Source: Alphaproteobacteria bacterium
Lineage (GTDB): Bacteria; Pseudomonadota; Alphaproteobacteria; RF32; CAG-239
Assembly (NCBI GenBank): GCA_015062345.1
Contig: SUUV01000001.1
Span: 85,588 to 125,594, forward strand
Reading direction: 5' to 3'
DNA length: 40,007 bases
Under the pieces are notes generated by a model. It was not told where the DNA came from. It searched no databases and saw nothing but the letters and a program-made list of their open reading frames with translations. Below are positions 24,601 through 33,381 of the stretch, in pieces. A program made the translations under genes and the position numbers. Within the stretch, counting starts at the first letter, position 1. Every line of letters starts with the position of its first letter.

Positions 24601-25287
24601 ATGTTAAGAGAAATTGTATTTGATACCGAAACAACGGGTTTTCATTATGACGGTGGTGACAGGCTGATTGAAATCGGTGCGGTTGAGCTTATTAATCATA
24701 TGCCGACGGGTAGAGTTTATCACCAATATATAAATCCGGAGCGAGATGTGCCCGAAGATGCGGTTAAAGTACACGGTTTGACTACCGAATTTTTGCAAAA
24801 TTATCCCAAACTATCTGAAATTGCCCAAGATTTTATTGATTTTGTCGGTGATGACGGCATTTTGGTTGCGCATAATGCCACATTTGATATCAACTTTATT
24901 AATTATGAATTTAAGCACAAAGGTTTTAAAACCTATTCTTGGGACAGAGTTGTTGACACTTTGGAAATTGCTCGCAACAAATTTCCTGGTGCCAGAAACA
25001 ATCTTGATGCGTTGTGTCGCCGATTTAATATTGATAACTCGGCTCGTACCAAACACGGCGCATTACTTGATGCCGAGTTGCTGGCTGAAGTATATTTGGA
25101 ACTGTTAGGCGGTGCCGAACCTAGTATGGAACTTTCGCACAAAGCAAAAGAACAAGTCAGCGGCAGCGAGGTTGTTTTGGAAAGAACATATCGAACACCG
25201 CGAACTTTTGTTTTAACTGACGAAGAAGAAAATTTGCATCAGGAGTTTTTAAATAACAAAATTTCTGATGCGCTTTGGTTAAAATAA
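24601..25287 (+). CDS. dnaQ: DNA polymerase III epsilon subunit
   Basis: 228 residues from ATG 24601 with GAGGGG upstream. The 3'-5' proofreading exonuclease of the replicative polymerase. Exo I is VFDTETTG with catalytic Asp8 and Glu10, Exo II is HNATFDINFIN, and Exo III-epsilon is HGALLDAELLAEVYLEL with the catalytic His and Asp. A C-terminal tail of about 45 residues would bind the alpha subunit. It forms a pair with coaE (1-bp gap), a conserved alphaproteobacterial pairing. Its last 9 bp overlap the convergent HAD gene. Confidence 0.95.
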   Translation: MLREIVFDTETTGFHYDGGDRLIEIGAVELINHMPTGRVYHQYINPERDVPEDAVKVHGLTTEFLQNYPKLSEIAQDFIDFVGDDGILVAHNATFDINFINYEFKHKGFKTYSWDRVVDTLEIARNKFPGARNNLDALCRRFNIDNSARTKHGALLDAELLAEVYLELLGGAEPSMELSHKAKEQVSGSEVVLERTYRTPRTFVLTDEEENLHQEFLNNKISDALWLK

Positions 25288-25926
25288 ATCTAAAATCAGA
25301 TTTTTTATATCAGCCATATTATCAAAAATATATTTTACTCCGAGCGCTTTAATTTCACTAATATGGTCTTTGGTAAATGCAACCGGTGTGGCCCCTGCCC
25401 TGATTGCGGCAGTCAGACCGGCAACCGAATCTTCAATCACCACACTGTCTGTTGCCGATTCGCCCATTTTTTGTGCGGCTAACAAAAACAAATCAGGTTC
25501 GGGTTTTCCTTTTGTTACCATATCGGCCGTAAAAATATGTTCAGTCGGAAAATAGTTTCCGATTCCTACAATTTCAATTTTTTGCTTGGTTTTAGGAGCT
25601 AAACCGCCGGTAGCGATACATTGTTTTATATTTAATTTGAAAATATCTTCAACTCCACTTGTCAGCTTAAAACCGACGGTTTTCATGGTTTCTTGGTCCA
25701 TCTGATATGAAATATCCCAAAACTTATCATCGGTAATTATACCCAAACTGTTGAGTTTTTCTCGCTTGGTATAATCGCTCATACCTTTTAAGTGTTTTTC
25801 TATTGTGGCAAAATCCCAATTGATGTTCATATAACTTTTAAGAAGTGCCTGCCGATTTTTTAACCACAAAATTTCGGTGTCGGCAATTACACCGTCAAAA
25901 TCCCAAATCAGAAGTTTTTTTTTCAT
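25279..25926 (-). CDS. HAD-superfamily phosphatase, beta-phosphoglucomutase/Gph-like
   Basis: 215 residues. Motif I is WDFDGVIADTE (nucleophile and acid-base Asp), motif II is in CIATGG, motif III is the Lys of TKGKPEPDLF, and motif IV is VVIEDSVAGLTAA. The alpha-helical cap follows motif I (about 15-85), placing it in cap class C1 with phosphoglycolate phosphatases and sugar phosphatases. The substrate is not readable. It converges on dnaQ with a 9-bp overlap and diverges from mnmE. A hairpin AGCCC/GGGCT lies in the spacer at 25959-25973. Confidence 0.88.
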   Translation of the reverse strand: MKKKLLIWDFDGVIADTEILWLKNRQALLKSYMNINWDFATIEKHLKGMSDYTKREKLNSLGIITDDKFWDISYQMDQETMKTVGFKLTSGVEDIFKLNIKQCIATGGLAPKTKQKIEIVGIGNYFPTEHIFTADMVTKGKPEPDLFLLAAQKMGESATDSVVIEDSVAGLTAAIRAGATPVAFTKDHISEIKALGVKYIFDNMADIKNLILDLF

Positions 25927-26101
25927 CTCAGTCCCATAAAAAATTCGAGTTCGTATAAAGCCCGTTAAGGGCTATATTTTAAATTTTATGATATAAGAGT
26001 TAAGATTATGTAAAAAACCTCTCTAAAAGCCTTAAAAACGAAATTTTAGAAAAAATTAATAAGTTGATGCTATTGTACTAAAAAATTTAATAGGTGATAA
26101 A

Positions 26102-27445
26102 ATGGATAATAAAACAATATATGCTCTTTCTACCGTGTACGGAAAATCCGGAGTTGCCGTTATCAGAGTTTCAGGCGCTGATGCTTTAGATGTTTTTAAG
26201 TATATGACCAAAATTGAAACACTGTATTTAAAGCCTCGCTATGCTTATTTTACTGATATCATCGACAGTGTTAACAAAAACACATTGGATAAAGCTTTAC
26301 TTATTTATTTTAAGGCGCCAAACTCTTTTACCGGTGAAGATATTGTCGAAATTCAGTGTCACGGTTCCAAAGCGGTTTTATCATCTGTTTTAGATTCTCT
26401 TTCTAATATCAATAATTTCCGACTTGCCGAGGCCGGCGAATTTTCCAAACGAGCTTTTTATAACCAAAAAATGGACTTAACCGAAGCAGAAGGTTTGGCC
26501 GACCTTATTGACGCCGAAACCTCAGAGCAACAAAAATATGCTCTAAGGCAAATGGAAGGAAACTTGAAAAATCTGTATGAAAATTGGCGAGAAGAACTCT
26601 TAAAAGTGTATGCTTATATGGAAGCTTATATCGACTTTCCGGAAGAAGATATCCCAGATTCCATAAAAGAGTCTAATATGAACACTGTATTTAAACTAAT
26701 TAAAGCAATAGATGAACATTTATCATCATCAAAAAATTCCGAAAGATTGCGAGAGGGATTTAGAGTTGTTGTTGCCGGACCGGCTAATGCGGGAAAATCG
26801 AGCTTGTTAAATGCGGTTGTAAAAAGAAATGCCGTAATTGTTTCTGATATTGCCGGTACAACTCGTGATGCGGTTGATGTAAATTTGGATATTAAAGGTT
26901 ATCCGGTTATATTTACCGACACCGCAGGTATAAGAAAAACCGATGATATAATTGAGCAACAAGGGGTAAAAATTGCTTTTGAAAAAATTAAAGATGCTGA
27001 TTTGGTGTTGGCAATGTTTGATGCTGCAAAAGATGATGCTTCCATATTTGATGAAATCAAAAAAGAGTCTGAAAACAAACTGTTATACATTGCAAATAAA
27101 TCTGATTGTTTAACTTTTGAACAATGTTCAGAACTTGAAAAACAAGGTTGTTTCTTAATTTCGGCAAAGTATAACAAAGGTGTTGATGAACTGATAGAAA
27201 AAATCGGTAATTTTATCGGTGCCAATTTTACATCAGGCTCAAATATGTTAATTACACGAAAAAGATATAAAGAGGCTTTGCTTGAATGTTTGGAAAATCT
27301 GAAAAACTTTAATTTTGAAAAAGAAATTGAATTATCGGCCGAAGATATCAGGCTTGCGGCTCGTGCATTGGGTAAAATTACCGGTCGTTTTGAGGTTGAT
27401 GAAATTTTGGATAAAATATTCGGCTCGTTTTGTATAGGTAAATAA
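26102..27445 (+). CDS. mnmE: tRNA modification GTPase MnmE
   Basis: 447 residues, full length. With MnmG it installs the 5-carboxymethylaminomethyl (or aminomethyl) group on wobble uridine of tRNAs. The N-terminal folate-binding domain (1-115) has SGADAL and the SFTGEDIVEIQCHGS block. The helical domain carries an inserted G domain with G1 GPANAGKSSLLN, G3 DTAGIRKT and G4 NKSD. The C-terminal FCIGK supplies the catalytic CxGK cysteine. The start has AGGTGA. Sixty bp separate it from mnmG. Confidence 0.97.
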   Translation: MDNKTIYALSTVYGKSGVAVIRVSGADALDVFKYMTKIETLYLKPRYAYFTDIIDSVNKNTLDKALLIYFKAPNSFTGEDIVEIQCHGSKAVLSSVLDSLSNINNFRLAEAGEFSKRAFYNQKMDLTEAEGLADLIDAETSEQQKYALRQMEGNLKNLYENWREELLKVYAYMEAYIDFPEEDIPDSIKESNMNTVFKLIKAIDEHLSSSKNSERLREGFRVVVAGPANAGKSSLLNAVVKRNAVIVSDIAGTTRDAVDVNLDIKGYPVIFTDTAGIRKTDDIIEQQGVKIAFEKIKDADLVLAMFDAAKDDASIFDEIKKESENKLLYIANKSDCLTFEQCSELEKQGCFLISAKYNKGVDELIEKIGNFIGANFTSGSNMLITRKRYKEALLECLENLKNFNFEKEIELSAEDIRLAARALGKITGRFEVDEILDKIFGSFCIGK

Positions 27446-27505
27446 TAAAAACTCTTGCCAAAGGGTATAAAATGGTATTATAACCTCAGTAAATGAGGTG
27501 AAAAA

Positions 27506-29356
27506 ATGGAAAATTTATATGATGTTATAGTGGTTGGCGGCGGACATGCCGGCTGTGAGGCGGCAAGCGCATCAGCCAGAGTCGGTGCAAAAACCGCACT
27601 TATTACCCATAAAATATGTTCAATCGGTGAAATGTCTTGCAATCCGGCTATCGGCGGATTGGGTAAAGGCCATTTGGTAAGAGAAATTGATGCTCTTGAC
27701 GGTTTAATGGGAAAAGTAATCGATAAAGCCGGTATTCAGTTTCGGATGTTAAATTCGTCAAAAGGGCCTGCTGTAAGAGGTCCGAGAGCGCAAGCCGACA
27801 GAGAACTTTATAAAAAATATATGCTTGAGTTTTTGCAAAATCAGCAAAATCTTGATTTGATTGAGGCAGCGGTTGAAGGCTTGGTTATTGAAGATGAAAA
27901 TAGGGTTTTAGGTGTTATCTTAAATGACGGTAGTGTTATTAATGCCAAAAATGTAATATTAACCTCAGGTACATTTTTAAACGGTGTTATGTTTATCGGT
28001 CATCAAACCAGTGTCGGTGGTCGTGTCGGAGATATAAGTTGTGCCGGTATAACACCGTATTTAAAGAATTTAGGCTTAAAAACAGGACGATTAAAAACCG
28101 GAACCCCTGCCCGCTTAAACGGAAAAACCATCAATTGGAGTGTGTTGGAAGAACAATCGGGTGATGAAAAACCGGAGCCGTTTTCATATTTAACCGAAAA
28201 AATCGAAAATCCGCAAATTAAGTGTTATATTACGCATACAAACGAAGAAACTCATAAAATAATCAGAGATAATTTTTCAAAATGTGCTTTGTTTTCAGGT
28301 TTAATCACCGGTGTCGGACCCAGATATTGCCCGAGTATTGAAGATAAATTGGTTAAATTTGCCGATAGAACATCGCATCAAATTTTTTTGGAGCCGGAAG
28401 GATTAAACACAGATGTTGTTTATCCGAACGGAATTTCCACTTCGCTTCCCGAAGATGTGCAACATCTGTTTATACACACAATGAAAGGGCTTGAAAATGT
28501 TGAAATTTTGCGTCCGGCTTATGCTATCGAGTATGATTATGTTGACCCGCAAGAGCTTAATCATTGCTTGAAAGTTAAAAAAACTCAAGGTTTATATTTG
28601 GCCGGTCAAATTAATGGTACAACCGGATACGAAGAAGCGGGAGCGCAAGGTTTGGTAGCAGGTGTAAATGCGGCATTAAGTGCTTTGGGTAAAGATGATG
28701 AATTTGTAATTGACCGAAGTCAGGCATATATAGGTGTTATGATTGATGATTTAATCACCAAAGGTGTTGATGAGCCGTATAGAATGTTTACATCTCGTTC
28801 CGAATACAGGTTGCATTTGCGAGCCGACAATGCTGATATGCGTTTAACCGAAATCGGATATCGGGCAGGGTGTGTTTGTAAAGAAAGATACAGTGTATTT
28901 AAAGTTAAAAAAGAAGCTGTTGATAGTTGTAGAGAACTTTCACTTAATTTAAAAACCGATTATGCCACATTGGAAAGTTTCGGCCTTACGGTCAATCATG
29001 ACGGAGCAAAAAGAACGGCTTATCAGTTAATGGGCTACAATGATGTTTCACATGAAACAATTTATCAAATTTTCCCCGAACTTAAATGTTTTGATGAAAA
29101 AGTTTATGAGCAAATTGAGATAGAATCGAGATATTCTGGGTATATTAAAAGACAGTTATCGGATATTGAAGTGTTCAAAAAAGATGAAGGATTAAAAATC
29201 AGAGATAACATTGATTATGCAAAAATCGGCGGATTGTCTCGAGAAATGGTTTATAAATTAAGCAAAGTTATGCCGGCAACAATTGGTGAAGCGTCACGCA
29301 TTCCGGGGGTTACACCGGCAGCAATTACGGCAATTTTGGGATATTTAAAAAAGTAG
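27506..29356 (+). CDS. mnmG: tRNA uridine-5-carboxymethylaminomethyl(34) synthesis enzyme MnmG
   Basis: 616 residues. FAD-dependent partner of MnmE. The dinucleotide motif [12 protein letters not shown] starts at about residue 9, followed by [34 protein letters not shown], and [10 protein letters not shown], with cysteines typical of the family. [20 protein letters not shown] closes the FAD domain, and the C-terminal helical MnmE-binding domain ends with [18 protein letters not shown] precedes the start. A parS site (29044-29059) is embedded in the part encoding NDVSHETIY. Confidence 0.97.
   Translation: MENLYDVIVVGGGHAGCEAASASARVGAKTALITHKICSIGEMSCNPAIGGLGKGHLVREIDALDGLMGKVIDKAGIQFRMLNSSKGPAVRGPRAQADRELYKKYMLEFLQNQQNLDLIEAAVEGLVIEDENRVLGVILNDGSVINAKNVILTSGTFLNGVMFIGHQTSVGGRVGDISCAGITPYLKNLGLKTGRLKTGTPARLNGKTINWSVLEEQSGDEKPEPFSYLTEKIENPQIKCYITHTNEETHKIIRDNFSKCALFSGLITGVGPRYCPSIEDKLVKFADRTSHQIFLEPEGLNTDVVYPNGISTSLPEDVQHLFIHTMKGLENVEILRPAYAIEYDYVDPQELNHCLKVKKTQGLYLAGQINGTTGYEEAGAQGLVAGVNAALSALGKDDEFVIDRSQAYIGVMIDDLITKGVDEPYRMFTSRSEYRLHLRADNADMRLTEIGYRAGCVCKERYSVFKVKKEAVDSCRELSLNLKTDYATLESFGLTVNHDGAKRTAYQLMGYNDVSHETIYQIFPELKCFDEKVYEQIEIESRYSGYIKRQLSDIEVFKKDEGLKIRDNIDYAKIGGLSREMVYKLSKVMPATIGEASRIPGVTPAAITAILGYLKK
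29044..29059. promoter_or_regulatory. parS centromere site 1 (inside mnmG)
   Basis: TGTTTCACATGAAACA differs at one central base from the bacterial parS consensus TGTTTCACGTGAAACA. It is the exact reverse complement of the site at 30286. ParB, encoded 2.6 kb downstream, would bind it. Confidence 0.88.
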
Positions 29357-29362
29357 AATTAA

Positions 29363-30202
29363 ATGCAAAAATTCAGTTACCATACTCATACGACATTATC
29401 AGACGGAAGTGATTGTTTGGATAATATGTTACAAAAGGCGGTTGAGCTTGGTTGGAAACAGATAGGAATTTCCGACCATATGATAATACATAAAGATATA
29501 AAACAAGCGCCTACATATGAAAAAATGGTTTCAAGAAGCGGAGATTATGTTTATTATGACAGTTTTGAAAAATGCTTGCCGATGTTTCAAAAAAATGCCG
29601 AGTATATCAGAAAAACCGCCAAAAAATATCCGATAGATGTTTTGGTCGGTTTTGAGGTGGATTATTTTACTTATAACGGTTGGGAAGATGAATTTAAAAA
29701 TTTTATCAAGCAAATTGATTATGATTATCTGTTAACCGGAAATCATTTTTTCTTTGATGAAAAATGTGAGGTGTTGATAGATATTTATCGTTACGATTTG
29801 TTAGATGATATCTATAAAAACGACAGTTATGAAACTTATATCAAAAGACATTATCAGACAATCAGAAAAGCTGTAAGTTCCAAAATGTTTAATTTTTTGG
29901 CGCATTTTGATTATGCCAGAAGAACAAAACAAAGTCAAATATATCCTTGCCGTGATGAACAATTAAAAATTGTTGATTGTTTGGCAGAAAATCATATTGC
30001 GGCAGAAGTCAGCACTAAAGGATTGAGGAAAAATAATATACTCTATCCTGATGATTTTGTACTTAAAAATATGATAAATAAAGGTGTTGAGCTTGTTATC
30101 AGCGATGATGCACATAATGTTGATGAACTCGGATATTGTTTTGATGAAACCTCGATTAAACTGGAACAAATGGGGTGTAAAAAGCGCTTTTGTTTAAAAT
30201 GA
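29363..30202 (+). CDS. PHP-family histidinol-phosphatase-like protein
   Basis: 279 residues. PHP metal motifs are HTHTTLSDG (motif I, residues 6-14), SDHM with the motif II histidine, GFEVDY (motif III Glu), a histidine in AHFDYARR, and ISDDAH near the end. Size and motif order fit HisK/HisJ-type histidinol-phosphate phosphatases, step 8 of histidine synthesis, but PHP enzymes also hydrolyse other phosphoesters and no his genes are nearby. It begins 6 bp after mnmG and lies within the mnmG-rsmG-parAB run, where it is not a usual member. Confidence 0.83.
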   Translation: MQKFSYHTHTTLSDGSDCLDNMLQKAVELGWKQIGISDHMIIHKDIKQAPTYEKMVSRSGDYVYYDSFEKCLPMFQKNAEYIRKTAKKYPIDVLVGFEVDYFTYNGWEDEFKNFIKQIDYDYLLTGNHFFFDEKCEVLIDIYRYDLLDDIYKNDSYETYIKRHYQTIRKAVSSKMFNFLAHFDYARRTKQSQIYPCRDEQLKIVDCLAENHIAAEVSTKGLRKNNILYPDDFVLKNMINKGVELVISDDAHNVDELGYCFDETSIKLEQMGCKKRFCLK

Positions 30203-30259
30203 TGTTTATAACTTTGATTTGCTGTTTATCAAACATTGGCTCTGATATATAAAAATCAT

Positions 30260-30880
30260 ATGGAAAATTTTAAGAAAAATTTTGATGTTTCATGTGAAAC
30301 ATTTGACAATTTACAATGCTATGTCGCTTTATTAAACGAATGGCAACAAAAGTTTAATCTGGTAAGTAAAAACTCTTTGCCCGAAGTTTGGACTCGTCAT
30401 ATTGCCGATTCTGCTCAATTGTATAAATTTTTGGACGATGATGTAAACCTTGTGTACGATTTTGGCAGCGGGGCAGGGTTTCCGGCTCTGGTCTTGGCAA
30501 TTATGGCAAAAGAAAAAAATCCGCATATAAAGTTTAAATTAGTTGAAAGTATAACAAAAAAAACACTGTATTTAAACACGGTTAAGGATAAAATTAAGCT
30601 TGATAATGTTGAAATTTTTAATGATAGGGTAGAAAAATTGAATCTACCTAAAGCTGATGTTATTACTGCCAGAGCAATGACAGCGCTTGAAAATTTGTTT
30701 GAATATGCTTTTATGTTTGCCGATAAACATACAAAAATGATTTTTCCGAAAGGAAAAACTTTTGAAGATGAGTTAACAAAAGCAAAACAAAAGTGGAATT
30801 TTAAATACACAATTTATCCTAATGAATTTTGTGATGATGGCGTAGTTTTAATTATTGAAAATTTACGGAGAAAAAAATGA
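30260..30880 (+). CDS. rsmG: 16S rRNA (guanine-527-N7)-methyltransferase
   Basis: 206 residues from ATG 30260. This start has no clear ribosome site, and an in-frame TTG at 30236 is possible. SAM-dependent methylation of 16S G527. The N-terminal helix LLNEWQQKFNLVSKNSLPEVWTRHIADS, the SAM-binding loop YDFGSGAGFPALVLAI, the second loop KLVESITKKTLYL and the ARAMTALENL active-site block are typical. A parS site (30286-30301) is embedded in its first codons (NFDVSCETFD). It overlaps parA by ATGA. Confidence 0.94.
   Translation: MENFKKNFDVSCETFDNLQCYVALLNEWQQKFNLVSKNSLPEVWTRHIADSAQLYKFLDDDVNLVYDFGSGAGFPALVLAIMAKEKNPHIKFKLVESITKKTLYLNTVKDKIKLDNVEIFNDRVEKLNLPKADVITARAMTALENLFEYAFMFADKHTKMIFPKGKTFEDELTKAKQKWNFKYTIYPNEFCDDGVVLIIENLRRKK
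30286..30301. promoter_or_regulatory. parS centromere site 2 (inside rsmG)
   Basis: TGTTTCATGTGAAACA has one central mismatch to the parS consensus and is the exact inverse of the mnmG site. It lies 1.35 kb before parB and about 6.3 kb from the candidate origin. Confidence 0.88.
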
Positions 30881-31644
30881 AAGTAATTTCTGTTGCCAAC
30901 AGAAAAGGAGGAGTAGGTAAAACCACAACCGCCATAAATATTGCAACCGCAATGGCGGCAATCGGTAAAAGAGTTTTGGTGGTAGACCTGGACCCGCAAG
31001 GAAACGCAACAACATCAATGGGAGTTGATAAAAAAACTTGTGAATTTTCTTCGTATGATGTTTTGATAAATGGTGTTGAAATCAGTAAAACCATTAAAAA
31101 TACTCAAATTCCCGATTTTTGTATTGTACCGTCAAAACCCTCATTGGCGGCCGCCGAAATTGAGCTTATTGATGTTGAAAAAAGGGAATTTGTACTTAAA
31201 AAAGCCTTGCAGCCGATTAGTGCAAATTTTGATTATGTGTTAATAGATTGTCCGCCATCGCTAAATTTGATAACCATAAATGCTTTGGTGGCTTCCGGTT
31301 CGGTTATAGTTCCTTTGCAATGTGAGTTTTTAGCCCTTGAGGGTTTGACCGATTTAGTGAAAAATATCAACCAGATAAAGAAAAATTTTAATCCGTATCT
31401 TAAATTGCAAGGCATTGTTTTAACTATGTTTGATAAACGCAACAATTTAAGCGCTATGGTGGAAAACGATGTACGAGCATATTTTGGTGATTTGGTATAT
31501 CAGACCAAAATTCCGAGAAGTGTTCGTATATCCGAAGCCCCGTCACACGGAAAACCGGTTATGATTTACGATTTTAAGAGTGTTGGGGCACAAGCATATT
31601 TAAGTTTGGCAAAAGAAGTTTTATTAAGAGAAAAGGAGCTATAA
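30877..31644 (+). CDS. parA: Chromosome partitioning ATPase ParA
   Basis: 255 residues. The deviant Walker A NRKGGVGKTTTAIN begins at about residue 8, Walker A' is VVDLDPQGNAT, and Walker B is YVLIDCPPSLNL. ParA-ATP binds nucleoid DNA and moves ParB-parS complexes. The domain is short with no N-terminal HTH, as in chromosomal ParA/Soj. It overlaps rsmG by 4 bp, GGAG lies before the start, and parB is 3 bp downstream. Confidence 0.97.
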   Translation: MKVISVANRKGGVGKTTTAINIATAMAAIGKRVLVVDLDPQGNATTSMGVDKKTCEFSSYDVLINGVEISKTIKNTQIPDFCIVPSKPSLAAAEIELIDVEKREFVLKKALQPISANFDYVLIDCPPSLNLITINALVASGSVIVPLQCEFLALEGLTDLVKNINQIKKNFNPYLKLQGIVLTMFDKRNNLSAMVENDVRAYFGDLVYQTKIPRSVRISEAPSHGKPVMIYDFKSVGAQAYLSLAKEVLLREKEL

Positions 31645-31647
31645 AAG

Positions 31648-32508
31648 ATGTCGGCAAACAAACACGGATTAGGCAGAGGTTTGGAAGCACTTTTGGGTGA
31701 TGAAGACTTAAATTTTGATTTTGATACCGCCTTAAACGAACAACAAAATGTTAAAACGATAAATATTGAGTTGCTTAAAGCGGGTGCTTTTCAACCAAGA
31801 AATGTTTTTGATGAAAATCAAATAGATATACTTGCGCAATCGATAAAAGAAAATGGTGTTTTGCAACCGCTTTTGGTTAGAAAAATTGATGATAAATTTG
31901 AGATTATTGCCGGTGAACGCCGTTATAGAGCATCTGTAAAAGCCGGTCTTGATATGCTTCCTGTCATTGAAATGCAAATTGATGATAATAAAGCCCTGGA
32001 AATTGCCTTAATCGAAAATATTGTTCGCCAAGACCTTAATGACATTGAAGAAGCCAACGGTTATAAACAATTGATGGAAAAGTTTTGTTACACGCAAGAA
32101 CAAATTTCAAAAATTGTAGGAAAATCAAGAAGTTATATTGCAAATTCTTTAAGACTTTTAACTTTACCCGAAGAAGTTATAAAGATGCTGGAAAAATTTG
32201 AAATAAGTGCCGGTCATGCAAGGTGTTTAGTTGGCTGTGAAAATGCGGCTCAATTGGCCTTAAAAATTGTAAAAGAAGGTTTAAATGTTCGTCAAACCGA
32301 GCAATTGGTTGCCGGTATCAAAAACAAAAGCGCTAAAAAAGTTAATAAAATTAAAGATTTTGAACTTATGCAAATAGAAAAATCCATAAGTGAAAAAATC
32401 GGCTTAAAAGTACAAATTAACACTGGAAAAAACGGTCAGGGTAGGGTAGTTTTAAGCTATAAAAATTTGAATGAACTTGAAAATATCATTAATAAACTTG
32501 AAAACTAA
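31648..32508 (+). CDS. parB: Chromosome partitioning protein ParB
   Basis: 286 residues. The N-terminus KHGLGRGLEALLGD is the ParA-interacting segment. Next come the CTP-binding core with GAFQPRNVFD and GERRYRA, the helix-turn-helix that reads parS (EQISKIVGKSRSYIANSLRL), and a C-terminal dimerisation domain. AAGGAG precedes the start. The cognate parS sites are at 29044 and 30286. Confidence 0.97.
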   Translation: MSANKHGLGRGLEALLGDEDLNFDFDTALNEQQNVKTINIELLKAGAFQPRNVFDENQIDILAQSIKENGVLQPLLVRKIDDKFEIIAGERRYRASVKAGLDMLPVIEMQIDDNKALEIALIENIVRQDLNDIEEANGYKQLMEKFCYTQEQISKIVGKSRSYIANSLRLLTLPEEVIKMLEKFEISAGHARCLVGCENAAQLALKIVKEGLNVRQTEQLVAGIKNKSAKKVNKIKDFELMQIEKSISEKIGLKVQINTGKNGQGRVVLSYKNLNELENIINKLEN

Positions 32509-32518
32509 GGGGAAACTT

Positions 32519-32761
32519 ATGAGCACTATATTGGAAAAAATGTTGGAAAACTGCCGTAAAGCAGGTTATGAGCCAACAGAAAATATTGAAAAAATCGCCA
32601 GAGCAAAAAATATGATGTTTGGTGATACAGAATGGACAAGATGCCCGTGTGACGGTAAAAACGATAATCGTTATTGCATCTCGGAGCTTTGTCGTTCCGA
32701 TATTGAAAGAGACGGAATTTGCCATTGCAGATGCTATAAAAAAGCAAGCGGTGATAAATAA
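32519..32761 (+). CDS. Ferredoxin-thioredoxin reductase catalytic chain-like Fe-S protein
   Basis: 80 residues from ATG 32519, with AAGGGGAAA upstream and 10 bp after parB. Eight cysteines, of which seven form CPC (42-44), Cys53, Cys58 and CHCRC (68-72). This resembles the FTR beta-chain pattern CPC-x16-CPC-x8-CHC, which carries a [4Fe-4S] cluster next to a redox-active disulfide, but the second CPC is replaced and the spacing is shorter. The residues before it (TENIEKIARAKNMMFGDTEW) also look FTR-like. FTR relatives occur in non-photosynthetic anaerobes; the partner here is unknown. A rubredoxin-like or other small Fe-S role is possible. Confidence 0.68.
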   Translation: MSTILEKMLENCRKAGYEPTENIEKIARAKNMMFGDTEWTRCPCDGKNDNRYCISELCRSDIERDGICHCRCYKKASGDK

Positions 32762-32786
32762 TAAAATTTGTAATTTATGTAAAAAA

Positions 32787-32826
32787 AAGACCGGCTCTTA
32801 AAAAAAAGAGGCGGTCTTAAATTTTA
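32787..32826 (+). terminator. Terminator after parAB and the Fe-S gene
   Basis: Stem AAGACCGgCTCTT/AAGAGgCGGTCTT around an A-rich loop, then AAATTTT. It lies between convergent units and overlaps the end of the minus-strand lipoprotein gene by 3 bp. Confidence 0.82.
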
Positions 32827-33246
32827 ATCAGCATGGATAATTTTCACTTTGGGTTCAGAGAAAACAGCCCACAAGATCATAATGAAAAAAAATACACCCA
32901 CACCAAATACAAAAGTGTAGTTTCTGGTAAAAAATTCTTCCAAATATTCTTCAGTTTTGTTGCCGGCAATAAATTGCGGTTCTCGATAAGCTTCCATAAA
33001 GAAAACCGTTACTTCCATACCAACAACAGGTTCCATTGATGTTGCTCCGTCTCGTGTTCTTGAGCCGGTGTAAATACGCTCAGGGGCATATTTTTGACCG
33101 TTAACTTCCACTATAAGCAAACCGTTGTCACTTTGAATATATTCGGTACCTACTTTTTTGACATTGGCCGGATCATCAAGCCACTTGCAACCTGTAAGGC
33201 TAAAACTTGCTGCTAAAAGCAACATAAAGATAATAAACTTTTTCAT
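32824..33246 (-). CDS. Hypothetical lipoprotein with C-terminal membrane helix
   Basis: 140 residues from ATG 33246; a longer TTG start at 33279 would spoil the signal peptide. The signal ends in the lipobox L-T-G-C20. The mature part is about 85 residues of beta-type sequence (GLLIVEVNGQKYAPERIYTG, then VVGMEVTVFFMEAYRE), and near the end is one hydrophobic segment (YTFVFGVGVFFFIMILWAVF). A protein with both a lipid anchor and a C-terminal helix would be tethered twice. I do not recognise a family. Confidence 0.8.
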   Translation of the reverse strand: MKKFIIFMLLLAASFSLTGCKWLDDPANVKKVGTEYIQSDNGLLIVEVNGQKYAPERIYTGSRTRDGATSMEPVVGMEVTVFFMEAYREPQFIAGNKTEEYLEEFFTRNYTFVFGVGVFFFIMILWAVFSEPKVKIIHAD

Positions 33247-33341
33247 AAGTATAATTTTTTTAATGACACAATAATACAAAACTATTGTGCAATGTAGTAT
33301 ACTTTTAAATAAAAGTAAAATGTTTTTTTTAATCCGATTTT

Positions 33342-33374
33342 AAAACCGCCGAAGGTGATATATTCGGCGGTTTT
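33342..33374 (-). terminator. Terminator of the autotransporter gene
   Basis: Perfect 12-bp stem AAAACCGCCGAA/TTCGGCGGTTTT, 8 bp after the stop on the minus strand. Confidence 0.9.
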
Positions 33375-33381
33375 GATGTTT

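Noticed and set aside
25959..25973. Hairpin AGCCC/GGGCT as a terminator
   Set aside because: It lies between divergent genes and lacks a proper U-tract; it is no more than a short chance palindrome in a promoter region.
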